Shown here: positions 1 through 12,700 of the stretch, in pieces
Layout: every line of letters starts with the position of its first letter
Position numbering within the stretch: position 1 is the first letter of the stretch
From: Gari tellinella
Taxonomy: Eukaryota; Mollusca; Bivalvia; Cardiida; Psammobiidae
Length of the DNA: 64,000 nucleotides
NCBI GenBank assembly: GCA_922989275.2
Contig: OV277874.1
Location: forward strand, 15,178,154 to 15,242,153
Direction of reading: 5' to 3'
Program-made: the position numbers and the translations under genes
The notes under the pieces: model-generated
What the model was told of the DNA's origin: nothing
What the model saw: only the letters and a program-made list of their open reading frames with translations
The model's database searches: none

Positions 1-35
1 GGAGAACTTTTGACATTCCGGACCGTTTGACAAAC

Positions 36-70
36 AGTTAAGAGCCTGATCAGACTCCAAGCTGTTTGCA
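36..70. repeat. Partial core-1 hairpin
   Basis: 'gagcctgatcagactcc' and flanking cagttaa/ctgtttgca match half of the core-1 palindrome. The apex is lost. Confidence 0.6.
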
Positions 71-185
71 ATGGAAATAAATGTTGTACCGAACGTTATA
101 CTCGTTTATTTGGAACGCATGAAGGTTTTTTTACTGTATAAAGTATATAATGTTTTGGCAAATAATAAAATTGAAATGTTATTAA

Positions 186-387
186 CCCTTATCCTGTGGT
201 GATGTCGTCTGCTTCGACATTGTCGTCTGCAACGTTCGTTAAATTTAGATTTATACATTTTGTAAGTAAAGCCTAAAGAAGAGTGTAAAACAGTTTGGAT
301 CCAGATCAGACACCGCGTTAAGCGGTGTCTGATCTGGATCTAAACTGTTTGCACCAGCAGGCAAAGTCGCGACCAGCAGGCAAAGGG
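186..387. mobile_element. Family C MITE (TTAA target) with core 1
   Basis: Flanking TTAA occurs at 182-185 and 388-391, with ends CCCTT../..AAGGG. It contains 'gtcgtctgc' motifs and a core-1 hairpin at about 296-352 (apex gcgttaagc). TTAA targets with CCC ends are piggyBac-like. It has no coding capacity. Confidence 0.75.
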
Positions 388-471
388 TTAAGCGAGCATT
401 GGCGAGCTTAATAACTTTTCTATATTCTAGGCGCGTTTCAGATCAACTTGTCTAAAACATCGACGAGTGAC

Positions 472-639
472 ATAGAGGATAATTGTTTGTTTCAGTGTAA
501 GATGGGAATTTCTTTCATCGAGTGAAAAGCAAGGTTATATTTTCACGAGTGGCGAAGCCACGAGTGAAAATATAATCCTTGCTTTTCACGAGATGAAAGA
601 AAACCCCTTCTTACACTGAAACAAACAATTATTCTATTT
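472..639. repeat. Family L long hairpin
   Basis: Outer ends are 'atagaggataattg' and 'caattattctattt'. Between them are about 75-base arms with apex 'gtggcgaagccac'. 'cgagtga' occurs twice in direct orientation inside the stem, leaving small bubbles. Confidence 0.8.
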
Positions 640-1469
640 CTTTTATGCTTTTAACAGAGAAATATTAATATAAAGCGGCCAATTAATCACTTTGGCCATG
701 TCAAAACCCCCGTATGGAGCCTCTCAAAATCAAAGCGCTCCAGACTTAGTGTCATTTTGATGGCGTCTTAATCTGACCGTGCGACACCAAAATAATCGTG
801 TATGGCATATTCAAATTAAAAGGAGGTTATAGCAATAAAAATAAATCCCGGCAAAAAATTGTTCCGAAAAGTTATAATTCACTGTAGATTATAACATTAT
901 AATCTACTGAGAAAACTCTATAATTCACTTCTTAGCATAAAAGAAAAAATCTTTCTCTCACATAGCCAACGATTTTAAGTTATTTTAAAAGAAGAAGGTT
1001 TTTTTAATCACAGTGACATAATAAAGCATTTATAAATAGTGACTTTAGAGTGACGTCATCAAGTTTATGTTTTGGAGACAAGGATATTCGAGATTGTTGC
1101 CCGCTTTAGGAAACAGGGGAAGTTATGTGAGAAATGGTTTTATTTCAGTTGGGGGACGAGCTGGGGAATGGATGGCTACATCATGATGTCAAGAAACAAA
1201 GACAACCAGTGTGGCATTGCAACACAGGCTAGTTTCCCCACCGTCTAAACACACAGGCAACCAGTCCACTCTCAATTACGTCATAAAGCATTGCAACACA
1301 GGCTAGTGTCCCCACCGTGTAAACACACAGTTATGGCCTTACAAGATATGGCCTTAAACAGATATTATGCGTCTCCGATTAATTGAATAAATTTAACACA
1401 TTTGCATTGTTTTTGTTTCTTTTTACAGTAAAAATATGATAAAAACACACTTCAAAGATAATTTAACTC
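640..1469. other. Intergenic AT-rich sequence with a short direct repeat
   Basis: No gene is visible. 'gcattgcaacacaggctag' occurs at about 1215 and 1278 followed by similar 'ccccaccgt.taaacacaca' sequence, a local duplication. Confidence 0.5.
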
Positions 1470-2165
1470 TTTATTTTACTAGGTATGGAGATAAACATGC
1501 CTAGATAATTAGTAGTTACACAGAGGATATTGAATGAGTGTTTTATCAATAGTGAATTTATTGAACGAGTTGGATATAATGATATGTTGTTACATGTAGC
1601 TTTGGCGATTTCCAACGAGTTCAATAAATTCAATGCTGAAAACACACGAATTTAATATTATATTTATCACATAAACATAAAATGACACAAAATTCCGAAC
1701 GGTTTTACGTACACTTTTCCCTCGACTGTTATGAGAACGATTCGTCATAGTTTTAGCCAATAAGCGTTATTCGACTTTATTCATTTATAGATAAAAACAC
1801 ATATCAAATTAAAATATAGAAGTATTATGACAAGATGTCTCTAATACCATTTTCAAATCCTAGGTTACTATTTAATCTCAAATTGTTCTTATTGACTAAA
1901 ATGAGCATTTGACGTTTTAATTTCGTTTTTCTGAATAAAGTCATGATTGCAACATGCCGTCATTATGGTATGGCGTGTGAATTTGAATTGTTCTGAGCCA
2001 CTATTAATACTAGAGCTCTATGTAGCCTGATTTGCAGCCAGATTTGCGGGATTGCTCAGGAGATTTTTTAGAGACACATGAAAGTTTGTCAAACTAGATT
2101 TTCTAATTCAAGTGCTGTTACAGTCGGTGTAGTAATGCAGTATTTTGGTGATTCAAAAATTACAT
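1470..2165. repeat. Family L long copy, inverted relative to 8.83-9.79 kb
   Basis: It holds a hairpin at about 1525-1650 (arms around 'gaatttattgaacgagttgg'), then about 500 bases that recur in inverted order at 9.06-9.57 kb, for example 'gagctcta' with 'ctgatttgcag'. It ends in 'cagtattttggtgattc', also found at 9.77 kb. Confidence 0.65.
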
Positions 2166-2282
2166 GTAGTATAGAATATATGCACATTGTGTCGTACGAT
2201 TTTTACCTAACTCTATATTTCGCTCGTTTAAGTGATAATAATAGATATGTTTGTTAACGCGAACAACGTAGCTCCTAACGTA

Positions 2283-2845
2283 CAGTAAAACCTCTCTATT
2301 ACGGCCACCAAATTGTAATATAAAAAAGTAATATACCAAGTTAAAGTCTACTTTCAGTCCGAATGACCGCTCAGCCGACTGTACATATACTCCCCTGATC
2401 ATCGAGCCATCTTGCCTATGAGCACTGCTAACATATGGCGCAGTCAAATGCAGCCGCAGTGCCGACTCAGACCCTTCACAGGTACCCATTTTAACCCCTG
2501 GGTGGAGAGGAGCAATTCACGGTACATGTCTTGCTCAAGAACATTCCTATACATCATCAGGGATTCAGAAAAATCCCCTAGTCAGACCGCTAGTTCGGCG
2601 GGGGATCGAACTCACGACCCCTGGTACCGTAGTCCAAGGTGTTAACCATTGGGCCACTACCGCCGGTAGTTGTGTTAAATATTAGGTGTTTACGACAGGT
2701 GACTGCTTAAAGTAAGGTGACAGTAAAACAGAAAGCTCCTACAGGAGCTTTCTGTTTCAATGTCACCTTGCTTTAAGCTGTTGCCTGTCTTTTATACAAT
2801 AAACAAGCCTTTGTTTTAGTGTCCGTAATAGAGAGGTTTTGCCTG
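2283..2845. mobile_element. Family F MITE (TA target) with core 2, split by a SINE
   Basis: The termini are 'cagtaaaacctctctatta' and its inverse, with TA on both sides. The right half carries a core-2 hairpin (2700-2790, apex gctcctacaggagc). The left half is interrupted by a tRNA-derived SINE. Confidence 0.8.
2345..2668 (-). mobile_element. tRNA-derived SINE inserted in a family F MITE
   Basis: The head at 2666-2596 reads like a tRNA: A box 'tggcccaatgg', B box 'gagttcgatccccc', acceptor-like ends. The body runs leftwards to about 2345. It is an RNA polymerase III retroelement, not a functional tRNA. Confidence 0.65.
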
Positions 2846-3384
2846 TATCCGAGTAGGGTTAACACATTGTATTCATAACTTTAAACTAATGTCTTTTGCA
2901 CAATTTGAGCTAGACCAGACGCCAGGTAAATTTGAGTTTGATCAGGTCCCAATCTGTGTGCCACTCAAATAGAAATTCTATCTCAGTCACAATTTACTCC
3001 CGATGTTTACTAGTTCCCGACGCATTACAAGATTGGCTGGTGTTTAATGAAATGTTGTCCAAGAATCGACCAAGGTTTTTGATATTAAAAATAAAAAATG
3101 AACAACATGGTTTTCTCGTCGAAAGAGGTAAATGAAATATAATTGGACGGCTGGTCCATTTTAGATGCGATTATGTCAGACGGATCGGCCGAATTGTCGC
3201 CGATCTATAGACCTCTTTCGATACACAGGGTTAATTGTGGCGACTGAATCATTAATCGGTTGTTGTTTCTATTCAAAGATGGTATTCCATACATTTTATT
3301 GCACTGGTTTGTTGCACGGGTCACCGGCGTCTGATCTGGCTCCATATGTTTTCCATTCAGAAGTAGAAGTGTCGATACGAGTGT
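2846..3384. other. Sequence downstream of the GT43 gene, nothing recognised
   Basis: No conserved frame. It may include the 3' UTR end of the GT43 transcript. Confidence 0.4.
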
Positions 3385-3452
3385 CAAACAGTTTGAATCA
3401 TCCTGATCAAACGCCGCGTTACGCGGCGTCTGATCAGGATCCAAACTGTTTG
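3385..3452. repeat. Core-1 hairpin
   Basis: Near-perfect palindrome 'cctgatca.acgccgcg'/'cgcggcgtctgatcagg' with cagtttg/caaactg arms and apex tta. It lies about 215-280 bases past the GT43 stop, so it may be in the 3' UTR. Confidence 0.85.
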
Positions 3453-3664
3453 CAAAGTCGCATTTTGCCACCGTTGGTAGTGAAAGAGTCCAACCATTGT
3501 CTAGGATATAGAAAATACGTTTTATGTAGATTTGCCATGGCTGTACAAAGTGGAACTATTTACTAAGAAAAGGAATGACTTAGAGGAGTAAAATACGTAT
3601 CTATGGAGTACAGGTTATGGTTAAGTTGTGTTTTAATTGCTAAGTCAAATAACTTGTTCCCGGC

Positions 3665-3757
3665 TTATACTTCTAGATCTCTGGAGATGTTCCGATGTTT
3701 CAGGTACGTTTCCTTTGTGATGTCCGCATTCTGAGTCCGGGTGTGCCACACAAGCAC
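3665..3757 (-). CDS. B3GAT: GT43 gene exon 6: C-terminus and stop
   Basis: Ninety-three bases follow the acceptor 'attttcttgcag'. They encode 'VLVWHTRTQNADITKE' and end '..SRDLEV' with stop TAA at 3667-3665. 'LVWHTRT' is the conserved C-terminal signature of GT43. It is too short to show as an ordinary ORF. A possible polyadenylation signal (AATAAA, minus strand, about 3295-3300) lies some 365 bases downstream, unconfirmed. Confidence 0.93.
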   Translation of the reverse strand: MLVWHTRTQNADITKETYLKHRNISRDLEV

Positions 3758-6700
3758 CTGCAAGAAAATACTTTATTATATACTTATCGATGATTTATAG
3801 AAATATCTCCATTAGCTAAATTTCATATGCGTCACAGTTGATAATCATCACTTTTGCAGTGACAATATCGTTTTTGTGACGTCGAACGTAGACAATTAAT
3901 TGCGTGTGTTTTCTCTGTAAAAATGTCATTAAAATGTATTTAATAAATAGAATAATCAATTCCTTTGGATGGATATGAAAAATATGTCACGAGAGTGGGT
4001 TGTTATCTGGTTAAAAAAATCGTCCTGCGGACTCGTTTTTTTACCCGATAACAACCCATTCTCGTGATATATTTATCATATCAATCAAAAGGAATTTATT
4101 ATCCTCTATGTAATTTACACAAGATAAACGAGAAAACCCTTACGAACTAAAATGCAAAAAAGTGTTGGTATAACATCAAACATGCACACATATACTTGTT
4201 TTTAAAAACAATGTTTTACCTTCAATATTTAATTGTGCCGATTATCATATCTCTAAGAACATTAAAATGTAGAATTCAAAGGATTTGAAAATGTTGGTGA
4301 AATTTCAGAAAATTCACATTTTGATAATTTCATCGGGTTTCGCCTACATGACCTGACAAAGTGTAAAGTTATCAGAATGTGTAAAGTAAGGCTTTGGGCA
4401 AAACATCTCCAAATTTGGAAGAAATTGAACGCAAATGTTGGAAGTTATGTGATGAGAAGTGACAGGTTCAATGCATTGGTACCTTATTGACCCCTGGTGC
4501 TTAGCAAACTTTGAGTTACGAGGGCTGTCCCAAAACACCGTGGACTAATATTTATTTTGAAGAACCCGACGTAATATTTCTTTGATTTTTTTACCAATGC
4601 TATTTCAAACATTTTCACATTTGAATAAAAAATAATAAGGTTCCTGAACACACCTGACCCTATTTTGTTTGTAAATATTCATTGTTGGTTAGATTATGCG
4701 GCGAACGCCAAAATCTTAAAGGTAGATTTAAAGAGCTACATTTTACAACCTCCTACAAAGCAATTTCGAATCGGAATTTGCGCAAAATTGCATCATGAAT
4801 GTTGACGTTGTTATATATGACGTCATCCTGGAAAAAATCGTTAACGTAGCGTCATTTAAAAAAAAGATGTCTAGTTATGGCGAATGATACCGTGTTCTGA
4901 AGACGCCAGAAATGACGACGTCAGAGGAAAAGGCGGCGCAGCAGAATGTCATAGAATACTGCTTTTAGTTGAATTTGATCCCAAAACAGACGTTAAAACA
5001 ACTACAATCAACATAAATTGATCAATCAGCATGTCGCTTGCTGGTATTCAAATAGCATACGCGATTTTCAGAAGGATGGGCTGATAAATTAATGTAAAGA
5101 TCGGACGGCCGAAAGAAATTGACGGTTTCATTGTAGAAAACGTGAGGAGCGTCATGAATGGTAATCGGCGTCTTGCGGTGAGATAGAATGCTGAACTCCC
5201 CGGGGTCAGCAAACTGTCTGTACATCCACTTTTACGTGAGAAATTAAGCATGTCGATAGTCGGTGTTATATCGGTGCCACGATTGTTAAGTGCAAAAGAA
5301 AAAGAAAGATGTGTCCAGGTATCAACCCTCTTTTTAAGACGATATTCGAGAAATCAGGACTTTTTCAGCAACCACCCATCACACAGATCAATTGCATACG
5401 ATACGAGAGAAGTGACCGGGGTTCATTGGCAATTTATAAAGCAACCTATTTCACCAGGTCATCGCTTCGTGCCACATTTCCCAGCATGCACATCTGGAAC
5501 TTACCGTGCTGGGTTTTCAAGATCTTAAATATCCGCTATTTTGAAAAGGAGTGACGTTGACGTCGATAACGTCGTAACGTTATCTAGTGTGCGCCGGGGT
5601 TGCACAAGTAGGGTATTTCAAAATACTCTGTTCTGGTCAGTTTTAAAGGTAACACGTTAAAACTTCACACACGTTTACATAAACCCTATGTTTATATATA
5701 GTGTTGGCCGTTTGTCTCTACTGTTTTAACGAACAATTTTATAAGGAAAGTCTACGATGTTTTGGGACAGCCCTCGTACATACACATTACTAGTTGTCGA
5801 TTACATACAGGTCGATGTATTTAGCTCGAGGCGTACTTAGGCCTATCGCAAATATCAGAGCTCACAAGCTTTTTGTGCAAGTGTGTTTGGCTGTTTTCAT
5901 GAAGTCAGTACGTCGAGAGCTGAATACAACGTCGGGTAACGCATCGGCAATTGCTTGTTTTACTAGATGCATATGCCTTTAATGTTTGCCAACAATAGCT
6001 AACCAATGATTCTATCATTTCACATCAAGACAGATTTGATGTTCAAAGCAGAACAAAGAACTTTTTAAGGTCACAAAGTAAAAGCTGAAATTGCACACGC
6101 TTTTAAAAAGGAGTACATAGTTCCGCTGCGCTGCGCTGATCCAAAACTTAACATTACAGTTTGGCGAATATATCAACAGTTTGGGTCTAGATCAAATAAC
6201 ACGTCTGATTAGGATCCAAACTGTTTGATAATCAAATAGGCAGTATACGTAAAAGATATCTACATGAATTTCACGTTAAAATGTCCGGAATTGTAGTATT
6301 AACCTCTTCAATACATGACGTCATCATTGACTGCCATGACGTCATCAATTTTAAATTTAAAACATTCATCGTCTGCTTTTATACTCAGATTCAAAATGTT
6401 GGTACTTTATAAAAGAAATGCTGAGATGAGTATCAAACAGCATAGTTCCTGATCAGACGCCGCGTTTTGCGGCGTGTGGTCAGGGCCCAAACTGTTTGCA
6501 AATAGTCATTGCACTCAGAGCAAGGCAGTGACGGAGTAAGCTATAAAGAGCTAACACAATTGTTAACTTATTCACTGCCTTACCCGGAGTTACAGTAGAA
6601 AAACAGTTATTTACAAACAGTAAATTAGATTATTCTGATTAGGCGCCACGTAATGTTTTACATTCATTTCAAAATTTCTTAAGTCAAATTACCTAAATTT

Positions 6701-9700
6701 TTAATTTGAGAAAATAAAAGCAGACGACAATAATTTCAAATTGATGACTTCATGGCAGTAAAGGGTTTGAAATCTTTATCTCACCTCTGTACAGTTTTTT
6801 GCTTTTGGTTCTAATTCTGTTACTTTCACGTCTAGCTGCTCAAGAAAGTCTGTTTCTATATAACCTCGTTTGTTGTGAAAGTGAGCCTTGGGTTTGTCTC
6901 GTATAATCTGGACATTAACAGCGAAGCCAGCCATGTCGGTAGCAAACTTCCGTTTTGGAGCCCACACAATATGCCATCCCTTGACCTATAAAACAAAATG
7001 AATCCAAATCGTTCTGAATATAAAAATATAATTCGGAACACTCTTCGATTTTCGCAGATTCGCGTTTACAGGTAAATATTGGCCAATATCATTACAACCA
7101 TTTTTACTTGATGAAGTCAAAATTGGAAATGTAAATATTGGCTGTAGTAATTAGTTACGCAATACAGAATTTAATTCGTAGAAAAATAAACAAATACAGT
7201 ATATTTCAAATTTTCAAATTCAAATTTATGTTTTAGAATAAATTTGAACGCAAATTGAAATACACCATTCTGGTTAAAAACATTTTTATAATATAAATTT
7301 GTGTATATAAACGCTTTTTCGTAAGAAGTTCAACTTTCTCTTCAATGCCCATCTATGATTCTATGATTTCAAATATTATTAACCCCTTCACTGCCTTACC
7401 CCGAGTGCAAGAGTAATTTGCAAACAGTTTGAATCCTGATCAGACACCGCGTTACGCGGTGTCTGATCAGGATCCAAACTGTTTGCCACTCATTTCAATA
7501 TTTTTGATATAAAAATACCCAAAAGTAAAAGTTTAGGAACAAAAGCAGACGACAATTGTTTTAATTGATGACGTCACGACAGTGAAGGGGTTAAGGGAAC
7601 CAATCTCGCCTTAAGATATAGAAAATACAGAATAATGTTGATTATTCTTTTCAGAATGGCAAACATTTTGAAGCTTGATCGGAAGCCGGGTTTTAAATTC
7701 GTTTATTAGGAAATAATTTCTCTTTTTCCATTGTGTAAAGCCGTACACTCAGATATTCATCATAAGTCAACATTTAAAAAAAACTAATTTATTGTAGATT
7801 CTATATATTTACAAGTCTGAAATAGAATTTGTTCTGTTCTGTTCTATTAGGTTTACGTTTATTTCCTTTTTAGACTAGACAGTGTTCATCAATGTAACAT
7901 TCAAATTTCAGTAAATCCTCTCAATAACGACTGCTAAAACGAAGTCTAATTGATTGTATAAAAGACAGACAGGTGGTCGTAAAAGAGAAGTGGTCGTTGA
8001 AGTGAGGGGGTCGTAAAAGAGAAGTGGTCGTAAAAGAGGGGTGTCGAAAAGAGAGCTGGTCGCAAAAGAGAAGTGGTCGTTGAAGTGAGGTGGTCGTAAA
8101 GAGAGGTGGTCGTTAAGAGAGGTGGTCGCAAAAGAGGGGTGATCGTTGAAGTGAGGTGGTCGTAAAGAGAGGTGGTCGTAAAAGAGAGGTGTCGTAAAGA
8201 GAGGTGGTCGCAAAAGAGAGGTGGTCGTTAAAGTGAGGTGGTCGTAAAAAATGTCGTAAAAGACTATGAAGTTATGCCTACTGTTGTGGTCGAAAAGAGA
8301 GGTAGTCGTAAATAGTAGGTGGTCGTAAAAGAGTGGTCGTCGTAAAAGAGAGGTGGTCGTAAAAGAGAGGTGGTCGTAATATAGGGATGGTCGTAAAAGA
8401 GAAGTGGTCGTAAAAGAGTGGTCGTCGTAAAAGAGAGGTGGTCGTAAAAGAGGACTGGTCGTAAAAGAGAGTTTTACTGTAATACCTTTCCATTTTCACA
8501 GACCGGTGATCCGTATTTCAGCTTGGATATAAAGCCCACAGGCCAGACGGATATTGTGTTTGTGTATCGCATCTGAAATAATAATAAAAAAGAAGATGTG
8601 TTTAAACACTGTACATCTGATGAGAAAATGACCTCTAAATGACATTGAACGTTGTCTGTCATTACCCGACTTGTACTGAGCTCAAGAGCTTCTTGAGTTG
8701 AGTAGGCTACACATGTCAAATATGAAGTCTATATCACATGAATCACATATACTTTCAAAGTCATAGCCAATGTTTCATTCAACCTATCTGACCTCAAAAT
8801 CACAATGACCTTTGTCGGACATAACCTAAGCTGTTCTGAACATAATACGTTTTGAGTTAAGTAAACATGAAAAGTATGAAGTCTCTATCCCATGTAGTTT
8901 TAAAGTTATGGCCAATGAACGAGTTGGATAAAATAATATGTTGCGAGCCTTGAAGAGCAACGTATCATTTTTTATCACATAAACGTGCAAAATATGGAGG
9001 TCCGTAAAAATCGTATGGCCCACTGGGCATATATTTGATACTAATTTTCGAATCACCAAAATACTGTTCTACTACGCCGACTTTAAATCAGTTAAGAGAA
9101 TCTAGACAAAATAAAATCACCACTAGGGATTTAAAACATTTCAAAGTGTCCTAAATACATTATCCCGAGCAGTCCCGCAAATTTAAACTGCAAATCAGAC
9201 TACTTAGAGCTCTAGTATTAACAGTGCGTCAGACTGTTTTTCAAATGTAGACGTTACAATAATGATGACGTCATGTTCTAATAACGACGTAATTTTGAAA
9301 ACGAAACTAGATTCTAAATGTCAAATGATCATTTTAGTTAATTAGAACAATTTTAGATTAGATATGAGTTCCAAATTTGAAAATGGCACCAGAGAAGTCT
9401 TTTCACAACACATTGATGTTGGTGTTCTTTAGTTTAGTTTGATAGATTTTTTTATCTACGGTTGAATAAAAACGAATAGCACCTATGACGAATCGTTTAC
9501 CTAAGAGCCGAGGGCAAAAACGAAAGTAAGACCGTCCGGATTTTCGTGTCATTTGGTGTTTTTGTGATAAATAGGATCTTAAATTCGTGTGTTTTCAGTA
9601 GTGAATTTATTGAACGAGTTCAAAGCAGAACAAAGAACTTGTTAAGGCTCGCAACATATTATTTTTTCCAACTCGTTCAATAAATTCACTACTGAAAACA

Positions 9701-12700
9701 CACTCATACAATATCCTCTATATCCAACGAGTTCTCTGAACTGATTTACGGTCGGCGTAGTAGTACAGTATTTTGGTGATTCGAAAATTAGTATAAATAA
9801 ATACGAAAGACTGAAGCAGGAAACGTAACACAAACAATACACCCACTTCTCAAGCAGAACACACACACACAGTCATACCACAACAAACACACACACACAC
9901 ACACGCAATACCATTCCTTCATCTACACACTTAATAGAAAACAACACGCAAGACAAACATAAAGCAAAGTGAACATAGGAGTCCGCCTTGGTACGGTCAG
10001 TAGCAATCAATAACCAACTATAAATTAATTAATTATTAACAACCACTGGGGGTTAAACCTGGGTTTAGGGGCGCCCAACCTCACACTTATCTCCTATATT
10101 CACCTATAAAGACAAACAGTGTACATAAAATATAAACCCTGTTCCACAACCTCACAATCAAAAAGACCGCCAGCACAGTAAGTAAATACATGTAAAACAT
10201 TTAGCAAAAATTCTATGACAAGATCATTAGTAACATGGGAAAGAATTAAACATTCAAGCCCGTGTTAAAAATAACCTACAACGGTCAAATTGTATTCAAG
10301 CGACTAGTCTGTAGTTACGAGTAACTGTAAGACATGGAAGGGTCTAGGGTACGACAGAGAGGGAGAGAAAAAACAAAGCACGAAAATCCGACATAACTCT
10401 CCCGGTTAAGGACGGCTTTAAAGATACATCATCATGTAGTGCTAAGCCCTGTCTGTCGTCGCACAACCAAAGAGGAAAGCATAGTTATCAATTGTAGATT
10501 GATCGATAACCAAACGTGAAGTGCGCTGTAATATAGTTGGATCATAATCTTTTTTGAGGAAAAATCTAATACGTTTCACAAATAGGTTTTGAAAATGTAT
10601 ATGTCCAAGAATCTTACGAAGTCTGTAAATCACATCACCATAAAACTCCGGATGTGAAATACCTTGCCGCAGAAAAGACTTTAAGTTACATTTATACTTG
10701 TTAATGAGAGGAAGATTTCTATAAAAGAATTTAGAAAATGTTTTACGAAGTTTATGAAATCTGTACCCCTGTTTAAGAAGCTTTTCAGTAATAGTTTTAT
10801 TACGAATGTGGAAGTCCTCAACAGAGGTACAGGCCCTAGCAAAGCGAATAAGTTGTGAAATATAAACCCCGTAAGATGTGGAACGGGGAACATCGCCATC
10901 TAGATGAGGATAATTTACAATACTAAAATCAAAATCATCTCGTTTATCGTAAATCTTAGAAGAAACAATTCCGTAATTTATAAAAAGATCTAAATCTAAA
11001 AATGGTGCCGACAAATTTGACTCGTTTGTTTTATTAAGGCGTAGTTCTTTTGGGTAAATAAAAGGAAACAGTAGGCCATACCGTTTTTACGGAATAAGTA
11101 CCATGCCCTACGTCGTGCGGTGTATAATAAAGACAACACTTTTTGTTTAATATACATGTAGATTAGTAATGTTAATCTCGATAAATCAAACTCGCATAAT
11201 TCAAACCAAGCCATATTTCAAAGTGAACAATAAGCCTAACCACGTTGAAACTTTGATACAGTGGAGAAAACGTTAATCTTTCACTAAAAACGCATTTACG
11301 CTAAAACTAATATGTCCATTGCAAACAGTTTTGGATCCAGATCAGACGCCGGGTAACCCGGCGTCTGATCAGGCTCCATACTGTTTGTCACTCAGGTTAA
11401 AATAAATTGTTAGAAGTTTCTAAAAATTGACATTTTCTTCATTTTATTGCAATGCGTTTGCGTTTCGTATGCCGTGCAATATTAATTGTCTTACGTAAAA
11501 ATGCCTCAACTTTGAATTTGAGAAATGAAAGCAGACGGTAATTACTTAAGATTGATGACGTCATCGCAGTGAATGGGTTAAACTGGACACACATATTTCC
11601 CGCTGTATGACAAAATAAAATATAAGAAAAATAAACAAACACCAACACGAATTTAAATTTATAAATTATCTTCCGACGTTTCGCCGTTAGGCTTTTCAAA
11701 GGAATGAATATTTATATAATTTAATGACGTAACGGTAAACAAATACTGTAGACGTTTTGGCGCGTTAACGTCAAAACGTCATATACAGTAAACCCTCTCT
11801 ACAACAGTCACCGATATACACAAAATATCTATACCAATACCGGCGACTGCCCAAAGCAAGGCGAAAGTAAAGCAGAAAGCTAATTAAATGTCACCCCTCT
11901 CAAAACAGTCACCTGCCCCAAACAATCAACACAATCTAGCGGCTGCTAGAAAGAGAGGGTTAACTGTATATACATAGTATACGGAAAAACAGTGATAATA
12001 TCATAAAGTAGATAGAAATATATGCAACTAATAAACAATCCTAACATCAAAGTCACGCTTATAAAACTCACCATTTCCACCACCAAACGAAAGCTGGTTA
12101 ATAAACAGGGCGATATGCGATAGCCGAAAGCAAGGTGAAAGCAAAACAGAAAGCTTCTAAGGGAGCTTTCGGTTTTACCTTCTTCCCGCCCAAAATAGTC
12201 ACATGCCCCAAACACCAAATAAATAACGTACATGTACATGTATGACGTAACTTACCTCTTCAAACAACCGTACGTCATAAGTGTTGTCGTCATCGGCAAA
12301 ATACACAACTCCTGGCGTCCTCGCATACTTTCGTACCCACGACAATCCGGCATTTCTTTGAGTATTTCCTCTTGGATGTTTGTATCGATTAACAGTCTGG
12401 TTATTCTGGAGGCGTTTTGGCGTGACAACATTCAGGTGAGTGTAGGATACTTTGGAGGTAGCAAGAAACTTTGTAACAAGTGCGGATTTGTTTTTGCCAT
12501 CTTCGATTAGGATCCAGTGAAGCTGTGGCACGTGACGTAGAGTGTAGGATAACCGAGTGAGATCCGCCTTCTGCTCCAGTCGGCTATTTGTGGGCGTTAC
12601 CAAATATACTGTTGGAATAACATGGACTCCGCCTACAAAAGTACATATTGGTCGGGTTTACCATAATTGAACTAAAAATAGACAAGATTATTCGTTTGTG

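Noticed and set aside
2412..2645. 77-codon plus-strand frame
   Set aside because: Lies wholly within the SINE and its MITE host.
3165..3566. 133-codon plus frame opposite the GT43 3' flank
   Set aside because: Half of it is the core-1 palindrome, which gives mirrored frames on both strands; no domain.
5250..5554. Plus frames inside the 4.5-5.8 kb element as a mariner transposase
   Set aside because: No HTH, no 'HDNA' or 'SPDLAP' type motif in any frame.
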